From assembly GCA_900552075.1 (NCBI GenBank), contig URYL01000008.1, forward strand, positions 62,001 through 126,000: 64,000 bases of DNA, in the 5' to 3' direction. Source of the stretch: an uncultured Bacteroides sp. (GTDB taxonomy: Bacteria; Bacteroidota; Bacteroidia; Bacteroidales; Bacteroidaceae). The position numbers and the translations under genes were made by a program. Shown here one piece after another: positions 42,404 to 52,500 of this stretch (the first letter of the stretch is position 1; every line of letters begins with the position of its first letter). Below the pieces are notes generated by a model. The model was given only the letters and a program-made list of their open reading frames with translations, was not told where the DNA came from and searched no databases.

Positions 42404-45316
42404 ATGCAGAAGATGGAACACATACGCCGCATACTTGCCTGCCTGCTCCTGCCACTGGGGTTGCTGGCATGGCCGGCCACCGGCGCCGCCGCACAGGAGG
42501 CGGCAGCCGTTACCTCGGAATACGCCTTCCGCCACTACACCACGCTTGACGGCCTGCCGCAGATGCTCACCGAGTGCATCTACCAGGACAATAGGGGATA
42601 CATCTGGATAGGCACCCTCGCCGGCTTCGTACGCTACGACGGCTTTGAGTTCGTGCCCTACCTGAAGGGGGGAAGGCCGGAAAACATCGTCGGCTTCCAC
42701 GAAGACGCGCGCGGAGTGACCGCCCTGGGCTTCCGCCGCAGGCACCTGGCCGGAAAAGACGGGCAGACGGACACCCGTCCGTTGGACGACCGGGGACTGC
42801 TGCTGAACAACTTCAACTCGTCCGCACTGCCGCCCGGCTACCTGCTGCTGGAAAACGAACAGGAACAAGGGCGCGAAATCTGCCGCCTCACCGACGACGG
42901 GACGGAAACCGTGCTGCGCTCGCCCCTGCTTGACGAAATGGACGCCCGCCGCCGCGTGTTTGCCGACACGGCAGACGGTATCTTCTACATCCCCACCGCC
43001 GAACGCACCTACCGCCTCAAGACCGACGGCACCGCTTTGCCCGCCCTGCTCGTGCCACAAGGCTACACACTGCTCCGCACGGACAGCACGCTCTACCTCT
43101 TTGCCGCCGACGGGGTGTACCGTTGCCACGGGGCTTCGGCCCAGCGGGTGACACCGTTCCGCTTCACGGCACCCGACTACGGCGTGGAAGCCTGCGCCGA
43201 CCGCAAGGGCAACATCTACCTGCACGACGCGCACAACCTCTACCGCTTCAACCCGGCCCAACACAAAGTAGAACACCTGGTAGACGGTATCAACCTTATC
43301 CGACAGATGTTCATCGACCGCGAAGGCAACATCTGGCTCGCCACCTACCAAGGCGTGTACAACTTCTTCCAACTGAACTTCATGAATCACACGCTGACCG
43401 ACCACAACGACATCCTGCGCGCCATCGACACCGCCCCCGGGGGACTGCTGACAGTCGGCACGCTCAACGGCAAACTGCTGGGCGGCCCTACGGCCCGGGA
43501 ACTGCGCCCGCTACCCTATCCACGGAGCGATGACAACTTCTTCCACCCCTACGCAGCCCACATCGGCCACTCCGCCTACCTGCTGGGCAGCGGAGGCATA
43601 CTGGCCTGCGAAGGCAACCGCAGGCAATGGCTCGACTTGCCTATGCTCGACTACCGCTTCCTCTCCGCACACGGCGACAGCCTGCTCGTGGCCACCCGAC
43701 AGGAGCTGTTCGTGACTGACCGCCGGGGGCGCATCCGCTCCACGCACAAAGGGCTGCGCGGCATCTTCTGCGCCTGCCCCGACGGATACGGCAACCTGTA
43801 CGTGGGCACCGCCTACGGCCCCGTGCGGATTCACGGGAACGAACAGACGGCCATCCACCAGCCCGACGAGGGCATTCCCTGCACCGCCATGACCGCCACC
43901 CCGCAGGGCGAGATACTCCTGGCCTCGGGCGAAAAGCTCTATACCGTGCGCAACGACTCCGCCATCCTGCTCCAGCACTACGGAAGCCCCATCCGCTCCA
44001 TTTGCCAGACGAGCGACGACTACCTCATCGTGGCTGTGGTCAACGGACTGTACATCACCGAAAACCGGCTGTTGCAGACGATGTTCTTCAACCGCTACAA
44101 CGGCTTCACCGGCATTGAACCGCTCATTGCCCATATCGCCGAGTCTGACGACGGCACCGTGTGGGTACCATGCGTAGGCCAAACCGTCTCGTTCCATCCC
44201 CGCGACCTTGTGTATCAACACGCCGTGCCTCAGTTGGAGGTGGTCTCGACCGAAGCCTCGACCAACAATGTAGACTGGCAACTCTTGCCAGTCCCTACCC
44301 GGCAGGTAACACTGTCCTATCCCGTGCGTCACCTGCGCTTCTCCTTCATTGCCGTGTCCCACTCTGCCACGGGCAACGTCTGCTACCGTTACCGGCTGAA
44401 AGGCCTCCAAGACCAGTGGTCGCAACCGCAGACGGCACGCGAAGTGCAGTTCAACAACCTCCTGCCCGGCCGCTACCGACTGGAAGTAGAAGCTCAAATA
44501 GGCGTCATGACCTCGGCTCCCGTACACATCGACATATACTTGCGCCCGGCCCTGTGGCAACGCCCGTGGTTCTGGGCACTCATCGGACTGCTGCTGGCCG
44601 GCGGCATCTGGGCATCGGCCTATCACTACTACAAACGCCGGGAACGCATAAAGATGCACAAGCTGCAACGCGAGACCCGCCTGAACAACCTGCTGGTGAA
44701 GTCCATCCGGCTGAAGTCCATCCCGCACTTCAACTCCAACGTGCTGGCAGGCATTGAATACTTCATCATGAATCATTCGGTGGAGGAAGCCAACAAGTAC
44801 CTCGCACTCTACTCCCGTTTCACCAACACCCTGCTAATGGATGTGGACAAGCCCTCGCGCTCGCTCGACGAGGAGCTGGAGTACGCCCGCCTCTACCTCA
44901 CCCTGGAGCAACTGCGCTACGGCGAGAACCTGGCCTACGACATCCATACCGACCCCGACGTGAACCTACACATCCAGGTACCCAACATGATGCTGCACAC
45001 CTACTGCGAGAACGCCGTGAAGCACGGCCTGCGCAACAAACCCGGACGCGGGCACATCCTCATTGAGGTCAAAACCCGGACGGGAGGCGTCTGCGTGTCC
45101 GTCACCGACGACGGTGTGGGACGAGAAGCGGCGGCAAACCTCTCGCCCACTTCCACCAAGCAAGGACTGAACATCATGGAGCAACAAATCGAGCTCTACA
45201 ACCAGTGCAACGCCGAACACATCGTGCAGACCGTCACCGACCTGAAAGACCCGGACGGGAAAGCCTGCGGCACGCGCTTCGAGCTGTACATCCCCTACCA
45301 TTATAACTATTTCTAA
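42404..45316 (+). CDS. LytS-type sensor histidine kinase with periplasmic beta-propeller
   Basis: A 970-residue membrane sensor. Signal peptide 1-30, then a large periplasmic region (35-600) with propeller repeats (YQDNRGYIWIGTLAGFVRYD; DREGNIWLATYQGVYNF), a Y_Y_Y domain (about 640-712), one membrane helix (about 720-740) and a cytoplasmic His_kinase plus ATPase. The phospho-acceptor is H775 in IPHFNSN; most LytS kinases have PHFLFN here. The N-box is N870 (YCENAVKHG) and the G-box DDGVG 902-906. It lacks the fused response regulator of hybrid (HTCS) systems and instead pairs with the LytTR regulator 13 bases downstream. Its high G+C differs from the host. Confidence 0.92.
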   Translation: MQKMEHIRRILACLLLPLGLLAWPATGAAAQEAAAVTSEYAFRHYTTLDGLPQMLTECIYQDNRGYIWIGTLAGFVRYDGFEFVPYLKGGRPENIVGFHEDARGVTALGFRRRHLAGKDGQTDTRPLDDRGLLLNNFNSSALPPGYLLLENEQEQGREICRLTDDGTETVLRSPLLDEMDARRRVFADTADGIFYIPTAERTYRLKTDGTALPALLVPQGYTLLRTDSTLYLFAADGVYRCHGASAQRVTPFRFTAPDYGVEACADRKGNIYLHDAHNLYRFNPAQHKVEHLVDGINLIRQMFIDREGNIWLATYQGVYNFFQLNFMNHTLTDHNDILRAIDTAPGGLLTVGTLNGKLLGGPTARELRPLPYPRSDDNFFHPYAAHIGHSAYLLGSGGILACEGNRRQWLDLPMLDYRFLSAHGDSLLVATRQELFVTDRRGRIRSTHKGLRGIFCACPDGYGNLYVGTAYGPVRIHGNEQTAIHQPDEGIPCTAMTATPQGEILLASGEKLYTVRNDSAILLQHYGSPIRSICQTSDDYLIVAVVNGLYITENRLLQTMFFNRYNGFTGIEPLIAHIAESDDGTVWVPCVGQTVSFHPRDLVYQHAVPQLEVVSTEASTNNVDWQLLPVPTRQVTLSYPVRHLRFSFIAVSHSATGNVCYRYRLKGLQDQWSQPQTAREVQFNNLLPGRYRLEVEAQIGVMTSAPVHIDIYLRPALWQRPWFWALIGLLLAGGIWASAYHYYKRRERIKMHKLQRETRLNNLLVKSIRLKSIPHFNSNVLAGIEYFIMNHSVEEANKYLALYSRFTNTLLMDVDKPSRSLDEELEYARLYLTLEQLRYGENLAYDIHTDPDVNLHIQVPNMMLHTYCENAVKHGLRNKPGRGHILIEVKTRTGGVCVSVTDDGVGREAAANLSPTSTKQGLNIMEQQIELYNQCNAEHIVQTVTDLKDPDGKACGTRFELYIPYHYNYF

Positions 45317-45329
45317 ACCGAACCTGCAC

Positions 45330-46091
45330 ATGAAGAACTACCGCGCTATCATCGTCGAAGACGAACGGCTTCCCCGTCTGTCGCTCATACGGAAACTGGA
45401 AGACTACCATCCCGAAATCAGCATCGTGGAGAGTTGCGAAGACTACGGTTCGGCACTGAAGGCCATCTTGCGCCACCGGCCGGACATCCTCTTCCTCGAC
45501 ATCCAGTTGCAGGGACACACCACACTGGAACTGCTGCGCGAACTGAAGGAAGCCATGCCCCTGCCGCACATCATCTTCACCACGGCCTACGACAATTCGG
45601 AGTACCTGCTTCAGGCCATCCGCCTGGCCGCCGCCGACTACCTGCTAAAACCGGTGGACGTGTCCGAACTGGCCAAAGCCATACAACGAATCAAAGACCG
45701 TGACGAACACAATGCCTTCTTATCCACACCCACAAACTTTGCTACAAACAAATATCCTTTCCGGACATTGAACGGCACGCTGTTCATCGGAAAAAAAGAA
45801 ATCGTCTTTGTACGTGCCAACGGCAATTATTCGCATGCCGTTTTGACAACCGGTGAAGAAATCATTTTAGAACGTATGGGAGTCATCGAAGCCCGATTGG
45901 GTGAAACATATTTTATCCGAGCCGGACGAAACCTGCTACTCAACCGAGAAATGATTTACAAAGTAGATGGCAAACATAAGTCATGCATCTTGCGCAGTTC
46001 TGACGGACGGGAATACAACGTAGACTTATCGGCAGGCGGATTGGAATCTGTTGAAAAGTTCATCAAGCAGGGAAATAATACAAAAAGTTAA
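45330..46091 (+). CDS. LytTR-family response regulator
   Basis: A 253-residue regulator: receiver domain 1-125 with phospho-acceptor D57 in LFLDIQ and acidic pocket ED (10-11), and a LytTR DNA-binding domain (about 140-248; LFIGKKEIVFVRANGNYSHA, YFIRAGRNLLLNREMIYKVD in part). It is the cognate partner of the upstream kinase. G+C falls from about 60% in the receiver part to 42-43% in the LytTR part, with the change at about 45660-45720 in the linker. It probably binds the 21-bp-spaced repeats at 42269-42319 and controls the kinase operon, the divergent lipoprotein operon, or both. Confidence 0.92.
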   Translation: MKNYRAIIVEDERLPRLSLIRKLEDYHPEISIVESCEDYGSALKAILRHRPDILFLDIQLQGHTTLELLRELKEAMPLPHIIFTTAYDNSEYLLQAIRLAAADYLLKPVDVSELAKAIQRIKDRDEHNAFLSTPTNFATNKYPFRTLNGTLFIGKKEIVFVRANGNYSHAVLTTGEEIILERMGVIEARLGETYFIRAGRNLLLNREMIYKVDGKHKSCILRSSDGREYNVDLSAGGLESVEKFIKQGNNTKS

Positions 46092-46141
46092 GCCATGTCC
46101 ACCACATGAACCTAACTTCAATGTGTCCTTCCGCTTTTTAT

Positions 46142-46666
46142 TTATTCACGCATCAGTTCATAACGGTGAAGTTCTGCATTTTTCATCAGTGGAACCGTAC
46201 GCAGTTCCTCCAGCGGAACGCCTGTAATACGGGCTTCCAGGCAACGGTTGATTTGTCCGTGTGCCACCACTAATACCCGCTTCCCGTCATAATGCTGCCA
46301 CAGATAGTCCAAGAAAGCACCGGCCCGGTCGTACATCATCTGGCGAGTTTCCACTCCAGCAGGAGGATTGCTTAAATCGACACTCCCCACAGACAGCCCG
46401 GTCCAAGGTCCCCAGTCTATTTCCCTCAACAACGTAGTCTGCTGCCAAGGAAGCTGCCGGTCGCCTACAGCCAGTTGCACGGTATCCACTACCCGTTGCA
46501 GATCACTGCTGACCACTGCATCCAGTGCAATATTCCGCAGGGACTCTCCTAATTCCATCGCCTGCTTTTTTCCTTCTTCTGTCAATGTACCGGGCAAGTG
46601 CCCTTGAAAAATACGGCTCAGGTTTTCCACCGTCTGCCCGTGGCGCGCCAAATAAAGTGTAATCAT
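46142..46666 (-). CDS. Histidine phosphatase family protein
   Basis: A 174-residue phosphoglycerate-mutase-like phosphatase. The RHG motif is in LYLARHGQTVEN near the N-terminus, the second catalytic histidine in VLVVAHGQINRCLE near residue 140. Members include alpha-ribazole phosphatase, and phosphatases of sugars or nucleotides; the substrate here is not known. The start at 46666 is fixed by a promoter box at 46694-46701, as an upstream in-frame ATG would lie ahead of the promoter. Confidence 0.82.
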   Translation of the reverse strand: MITLYLARHGQTVENLSRIFQGHLPGTLTEEGKKQAMELGESLRNIALDAVVSSDLQRVVDTVQLAVGDRQLPWQQTTLLREIDWGPWTGLSVGSVDLSNPPAGVETRQMMYDRAGAFLDYLWQHYDGKRVLVVAHGQINRCLEARITGVPLEELRTVPLMKNAELHRYELMRE

Positions 46667-46693
46667 ACAACCGTGCTGTTTTATGTGATAAAA

Positions 46694-46701
46694 CAAAGAT
46701 A
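46694..46701 (-). promoter_or_regulatory. -7 promoter box for the histidine phosphatase gene
   Basis: TATCTTTG on the minus strand, 27 bases before the ATG at 46666. Confidence 0.6.
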
Positions 46702-46757
46702 AGAAGTTTTTCAGGATATTTCCGAAACCGGAAGACACAAACTTATTTTCAGAAGTA

Positions 46758-46788
46758 TTGCAAGAGAATAAAAAATAGCTTATTTTTG
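46758..46788 (+). promoter_or_regulatory. Bacteroides-type promoter for frr
   Basis: TTG (46758-46760), 20 bases, then TATTTTTG (46781-46788), close to the -33/-7 consensus; frr starts at 46840. Confidence 0.65.
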
Positions 46789-46839
46789 TTCACATAAATA
46801 CTTATCAACGAATATAAAACCTATAAATGCAAGAAATAT

Positions 46840-47400
46840 ATGGCAGATTCTAAAACTATTATCAGCGAAGCTGAAGAGAAAATGGATATGGCAATCATGT
46901 ACCTGGAAGACGCGCTGGCTCACATCCGTGCCGGAAAAGCCGACGTACGTCTGCTGGACGGTATCCGCGTAGACTCTTACGGAAGCATGGTGCCCATCAA
47001 TAACGTAGCCGCAGTGACTACTCCCGACGCACGCAGCATTGCCATCAAACCGTGGGACAAGAGCATGTTTCGCATCATTGAAAAGGCGATTATCGACTCT
47101 GAGCTGGGTATCATGCCGGAAAACAACGGTGAAATCATCCGCCTGGGCATCCCGCCGTTGACCGAGGAACGCCGTAAACAACTGAGCAAGCAGTGCAAAG
47201 GCGAAGGAGAAACTGCCAAGGTAAGCATTCGCAACGCACGCCGCGACGCCATCGATGCCTTGAAGAAAGCCGTAAAAGACGGTATGCCGGAAGACGAACA
47301 GAAGAACTCGGAAGCCAAGTTGCAGAAAGTACACGACAAGTACATCAAGCAGATTGACGACATGCTGGCTGCCAAGGACAAAGAAATCATGACAGTATAA
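46840..47400 (+). CDS. frr: Ribosome recycling factor
   Basis: A 186-residue protein that, with EF-G, splits the ribosome after termination. Typical segments are LAHIRAGKADVRLLDGIRVDSYGSMVPINN (in part HIRAGKADVRLL), IKPWDKSMFRIIEKAI, and the C-terminal helix with EAKLQKVHDKYIKQID. Length is standard. It is followed by a terminator and then rsgA. Confidence 0.96.
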   Translation: MADSKTIISEAEEKMDMAIMYLEDALAHIRAGKADVRLLDGIRVDSYGSMVPINNVAAVTTPDARSIAIKPWDKSMFRIIEKAIIDSELGIMPENNGEIIRLGIPPLTEERRKQLSKQCKGEGETAKVSIRNARRDAIDALKKAVKDGMPEDEQKNSEAKLQKVHDKYIKQIDDMLAAKDKEIMTV

Positions 47401-47417
47401 ATTTTATTCACCCCCAT

Positions 47418-47463
47418 AAGAGGAGAGAGGGAACCGTCAGGATTTCTTCCCTCCTCTTTTTTT
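47418..47463 (+). terminator. Terminator after frr
   Basis: AAGAGGAG...AGGGAA pairs with TTCCCTCCTCTT (one three-base bulge) and is followed by seven or more T. It lies only 14 bases before the rsgA start, so rsgA transcription would depend on read-through or a promoter hidden in the hairpin region. Confidence 0.7.
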
Positions 47464-47476
47464 AAATTTACATCTA

Positions 47477-48412
47477 TTGGAAAAAGGTCTGGTCATTAAA
47501 AATACAGGAAGCTGGTATCTGGTCAAAACCGACGAGGGAAAGCTGATTGAATGTAAGATAAAAGGAAATTTCCGCCTGAAAGGAATACGCAGCACAAACC
47601 CTATTGCCGTGGGCGACCGGGTACAAATCAATGTCAATGTGGAGGGTACCGCATTCATTACCGAAATAGAAGACCGGAAAAACTACATCATTCGCCGTTC
47701 TTCGAATCTTTCCAAACAATCGCACATCATTGCGGCCAACCTGGACCAGTGCATGCTGGTGGTCACAGTGAACTATCCGGAAACTTCCACCATCTTCATC
47801 GACCGTTTCCTGGCCTCCGCTGAAGCCTATCGCGTGCCGGTCTGCCTGGTATTCAACAAAGTGGACCGCTACACGGAAGAGGAATTGCATTACCTGGAGG
47901 GACTGATTCACCTGTACACTCACATCGGATATCCCTGCTACCGGATTTCTGCACTGGAAGGTACTGGCATAGAGGAAATCAAACAAGCCCTGCAAGGAAA
48001 GGTGACTTTGTTCTCCGGACATTCCGGTGTAGGAAAGTCCACCCTTATCAATGCCATCCTACCGGAACAGAATGTCAAGACGGGCGAAATATCCACGGCA
48101 CACAACAAAGGCATGCACACCACCACTTTTTCCGAAATGTTTCCGGTGGAAGGCGACGGATACATCATCGATACCCCGGGCATCAAAGGGTTCGGTACCT
48201 TTGACATGAAAGACGAGGAAGTGGGACACTACTTCAAGGAAATATTCGAATTCTCCGCACACTGCAAATACGGGAACTGTACACACCGCCACGAACCGGG
48301 CTGCGCCGTACGCGAAGCGGTGGAGAACCACTACATCAGCGAGTCACGGTATGCCTCCTACCTGAATATACTGGAAGATAAGGAGGAAGGGAAATACCGA
48401 TCGGCCTATTAA
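47477..48412 (+). CDS. rsgA: Small-subunit ribosome biogenesis GTPase RsgA
   Basis: A 311-residue circularly permuted GTPase that helps mature the 30S subunit. OB fold (1-70), then G4 NKVD (127-130), G1 GHSGVGKS (181-188), G3 DTPG (232-235), and a C-terminal zinc site C263, C268, H270, C276. The family N-terminus begins at a TTG codon (47477); no ATG or GTG is in frame upstream, so TTG initiation is likely. It comes 14 bases after a terminator-like hairpin and 33 before an efflux adaptor. Confidence 0.93.
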   Translation: MEKGLVIKNTGSWYLVKTDEGKLIECKIKGNFRLKGIRSTNPIAVGDRVQINVNVEGTAFITEIEDRKNYIIRRSSNLSKQSHIIAANLDQCMLVVTVNYPETSTIFIDRFLASAEAYRVPVCLVFNKVDRYTEEELHYLEGLIHLYTHIGYPCYRISALEGTGIEEIKQALQGKVTLFSGHSGVGKSTLINAILPEQNVKTGEISTAHNKGMHTTTFSEMFPVEGDGYIIDTPGIKGFGTFDMKDEEVGHYFKEIFEFSAHCKYGNCTHRHEPGCAVREAVENHYISESRYASYLNILEDKEEGKYRSAY

Positions 48413-48445
48413 CCTATTTAACCTCAAACCTTACGAAAAACACAC

Positions 48446-49522
48446 ATGGACAAACGAATCAAATGGGGAATCATCGTATTGATAGGAGCAGGCATCGTCG
48501 CCCTGGCCATTCATACGTTTACTCCTGGAAAGAATGAAGAACTGGAAGCCGCTGAAAAGCAAGTACCGACCGACAAGTCGAAGGCACTCAACGTAAATGC
48601 CAAAATACTGAAACCACACTTGCTCACCGACCAGCTGTTTGTCAGCGGCAGGCTGATACCGGATGAGGAAGTAGACTTGTCGTTTGAAACTTCCGGCAAA
48701 ATCACAAGCATTGATTTTACGGAAGGTTCCTTCGTGTCCAAAGGACAACTACTGGCCAAAGTAAATGACAGCCAATTGCAGGCCCAGCTGAAACGGCTGG
48801 AAGCTCAAATGCCGCTGGCCGAAGACCGTGTGTTCCGCCAGAATGCCTTGCTACAGCGTGATGCGGTCAGCAAGGAAGCGTATGAGCAGGTGAAAACGGA
48901 ACTGGCTACCCTGAATGCAGACATCGAGAACGTGAAAGCAAACATAGCCATGACGGAACTCCGGGCCCCGTTCGACGGCATCATCGGATTGCGGCAGGTC
49001 AGTTTAGGAGCCTACGCCTCCCCCACAACGGTCATTGCCAAACTGACGAAAATCACACCGCTCAAAGTGGAATTTGCCGTACCGGAGCGTTATGCCCGCG
49101 AAATCAAGAAAGGTACAAACCTGACTTTCAAGATTGAAGGACGACTGGAAGCTTTCAACTCGCAGGTCTATGCCACGGAATCACGTATCAATGAAGAAAC
49201 CCATACGCTGACCGTCCGCGCCCTCTATCCGAACCGGAACGGAGAACTGTTACCCGGACGCTATGCGGATATCGAACTGAAGCAGAAAGAAATTCACAAT
49301 GCCATCGCCATTCCTTCGGAAGCCATCGTCCCTGAAATGGGAAAGAACAAGGTATTCCTGTACCGTTCGGGAGTAGCCGAACCCGTGGATGTGGAAATCG
49401 GCATTCGTACAGAAGCAGAAGTACAGATACTGAAAGGACTGTCGGCCGGAGATACCATCCTGACCTCCGGTACCTTGCAGCTGCGTACCGGCATGCCGGT
49501 AATTCTTGACCAAATCGATTAA
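48446..49522 (+). CDS. RND efflux periplasmic adaptor (MFP)
   Basis: A 358-residue adaptor with an N-terminal membrane helix (about 7-27; no lipobox cysteine), a barrel-sandwich half (LSFETSGKITSIDFTEGSFV), a short coiled coil (about 105-165) and the second half APFDGIIGLRQVSLGAYASP, then the beta-barrel domains. It links the RND pump to TolC. It starts the three-gene efflux operon, 33 bases after rsgA. Confidence 0.92.
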   Translation: MDKRIKWGIIVLIGAGIVALAIHTFTPGKNEELEAAEKQVPTDKSKALNVNAKILKPHLLTDQLFVSGRLIPDEEVDLSFETSGKITSIDFTEGSFVSKGQLLAKVNDSQLQAQLKRLEAQMPLAEDRVFRQNALLQRDAVSKEAYEQVKTELATLNADIENVKANIAMTELRAPFDGIIGLRQVSLGAYASPTTVIAKLTKITPLKVEFAVPERYAREIKKGTNLTFKIEGRLEAFNSQVYATESRINEETHTLTVRALYPNRNGELLPGRYADIELKQKEIHNAIAIPSEAIVPEMGKNKVFLYRSGVAEPVDVEIGIRTEAEVQILKGLSAGDTILTSGTLQLRTGMPVILDQID

Positions 49523-49533
49523 CTTTCTGCCTT

Positions 49534-52500
49534 ATGAACATCTCCGAACTTAGTATACGAAGGCCCGTATTGGCCACTGTGCTCACCATCATCATCCTGC
49601 TTTTCGGACTGATTGGTTACACCACCTTAGGGGTACGCGAATACCCGTCAGTGGACAATCCCATCATTTCCGTGACCTGCAGTTACCCGGGAGCGAACGC
49701 AGAAGTGATTGAAAACCAGATTACGGAACCGCTGGAGCAAAACATCAACGGAATTCCGGGCATCCGTTCTTTGTCAAGCACCAGCCAGCAGGGACAATGC
49801 CGTATCACCGTGGAATTCGAACTGTCGGTCGACCTGGAAACCGCGGCCAATGACGTGCGTGACAAAGTGTCGCGCGCCCAGCGCTACCTGCCCCGCGACT
49901 GTGACCCTCCTACGGTGTCCAAAGCCGACGCCGATGCCAGCCCCATCCTGATGGTGGCCATACAAAGCAACACCCGCTCCTTGCTGGAGCTGAGTGAGAT
50001 TGCCGACCTGACCGTCAAGGAACAACTGCAAACCATTCCCGACGTGAGCAGCGTCTCCATCTGGGGAGAAAAGCGCTACTCCATGCGTCTGTGGCTCGAC
50101 CCAGTCAAAATGGCTGGCTACGGCATCACGCCCGTGGATGTCAAGAACGCCATCAACGACCAAAACCTGGAACTGCCTTCCGGTAGCATTGAAGGAAACA
50201 CCGTGGAACTGACCCTGCGCACCATGGGACAGATGCATACGGCCAAGGAGTTCAACAGCATCATCCTGAAAGAACAAAACGGCCAGGTAGTACGCTTCAG
50301 TGACATCGGTTACGCGGAACTGGGACCGGCCGACCTGAAGAGCTACATGAAGATGAACGGAGTGCCCATGGTAGGTGTCGTCGTTATTCCGCAGCCGGGC
50401 GCCAACCACATCGACATTGCCGACGCCGTGTACGAACGCATGGAACAGATGAAGAAGGACCTGCCCGACGACGTGGAATACACGTATGGTTTCGACAACA
50501 CCCGCTTTATCCGTGCCTCCATTGCAGAAGTGGAAAGTACCGTGTACGAGGCTTTCGCGCTGGTGATTATCATCATCTTCCTTTTCCTGCGCGACTGGCG
50601 TGTCACCTTGATTCCCTGCATCGTGATTCCGGTCTCCCTCATCGGTGCCTTCTTCGTGATGTACATTGCCGGATTCTCCATCAACGTGCTCACTATGCTG
50701 GCTGTCGTCCTGTCGGTGGGCCTGGTGGTCGACGACGCCATCGTGATGACCGAAAACATCTATATCCGCATCGAGAGAGGAATGAAACCGTTTGAGGCAG
50801 GTATTGAGGGTGCCAAAGAAATTTTCTTTGCCGTGATTTCCACCACCATTACCCTGGCCGCCGTATTCATTCCGATTGTCTTCATGGAAGGAACCAGCGG
50901 ACGCCTCTTCCGCGAATTCAGTTTCGTAGTAGCCGGCTCCGTCATTATCTCAGCCTTCTCGGCCTTGACCTTCACCCCGATGCTGGCTACCAAACTGTTG
51001 AAGCACCGGGAAAAGCAGAACTGGTTTTACCGGAAAACAGAGCCTTTCTTCGAAGGCATGAACCGTCTGTACTCCCGTTCACTCCAGGCCTTTCTGCGCA
51101 AGCGTATCATCGCTATCCCATTCATTCTGATTACCCTGGCCCTCATCGGCTACTTATGGAACCATATTCCAGCCGAAATGGCTCCATTGGAAGACCGCTC
51201 ACAAATCAACATCCGGACCAGTGCGGCCGAAGGAGCCAGCTATGAATACATCCGTGACTATACGGAAGAAATCAATACCCTGGTGGATTCTATCGTGCCG
51301 GATGCGGCTTTTATCACCGCCCGCGTATCAAGTGGAAGCGGAAACATCCAAGTCACCCTGAAAGACATCAAGGAACGCGATTACACCCAGATGGAAGTAG
51401 CTGAAAAAATCTCCAAGGCTATCCGTACACACACCAAAGCCCGTTCCTTCGTGCAGCAGCAGTCTTCTTTCGGCGGACGAAGAGCCAGCATGCCGGTACA
51501 ATACGTACTTCAGGCCGTCAGTATTGAAAAACTACAGAAGGTATTGCCGGAGTTCCTGGCTCAGGTGTACGACAACCCTACCTTCCAGATGGCTGACGTG
51601 GACCTGAAATTCAGCAGTCCGGAAATGCGTGTCAATATCAACCGCGACAAAGCCGGGACCATGGGGGTAAGTGTGCGCGACATTGGAGAGACCTTGCAAT
51701 ACGGGTTGAGCGGGCAGCGCATGGGCTATTTCTACATGAACGGAAAGCAATACGAGATTCTCGGACAAATCAACCGTCAGCAACGTAACCAGCCAGCCAA
51801 CATCAAGTCGATTTATATCCGGAACGACAAGGGAGAGATGATGCAGCTGGACAACTTAGTGGAATTTGTGGAAGCCGTGGCACCACCTAAACTGTATCAT
51901 TATAACCGTTTCATCTCGGCCACCATTTCTGCAGGACTGGCCGAAGGCAAAACCATCGGAGACGGTCTGGACGAAATGGACAAGATTGCCGACAAGGTAT
52001 TGGATGACACGTTCCGCACCGCCTTGTCGGGCGATTCCAAGGAATACCGCGAAAGTTCCTCCAGCCTGATGTTCGCCTTCATCCTGGCTCTGATTTTGAT
52101 TTACCTGATTCTTTCGGCCCAGTTTGAAAGTTTCAAGGACCCGTTCATTATCATGCTTACCGTGCCACTGGCCATTGCCGGTGCCCTGGTCTTCATGTAC
52201 TTCGGCGACATCACGATGAACATCTTCAGTCAGATTGGTATCATCATGTTGATTGGACTGGTGGCCAAAAACGGTATCCTAATTGTGGAATTTGCCAATC
52301 AGAAACAGGAGGCGGGCGAAGAAAAGATGCTGGCCATCCGCGATGCGGCCCTCCAGCGTCTGCGTCCTATCCTGATGACCAGTGCCTCTACCATCCTCGG
52401 CCTGTTGCCACTGGCCTTCGCTTCGGGCGAAGGGGCCAACCAGCGCATCGCCATGGGAGTGGCTGTAGTGGGCGGTATGCTGGTTTCTACCTTCCTGACC

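Larger units (their letters stand above)
38461..45715. other. High-G+C accessory segment with internal mosaicism
   Basis: Sample 60-base lines show 58% G+C at 38941, 67% at 40561, 72% at 40741, 65% at 43381 and 60% at 45481, against about 50% in the flanking chromosome (for example 12301) and 42-43% at 45721, 45781 and 45901. Inside it, the part 39799-40550 drops to 43-45%. The edges fall within the coding sequence on the right (about 45660-45720) and near 38.5 kb on the left. This suggests an imported block joined by recombination; no integrase, IS or flanking repeat is visible. Confidence 0.65.

Noticed and set aside
43511..44776. 421-codon open frame opposite the sensor kinase
   Set aside because: The kinase frame has all its domains intact. 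High G+C at third positions lengthens frames on the other strand.
38461..45715. Integrative element or prophage
   Set aside because: Composition suggests import, but there is no integrase, transposase, mobilisation gene or flanking direct repeat, and one edge lies inside a gene, so homologous recombination is the simpler reading.
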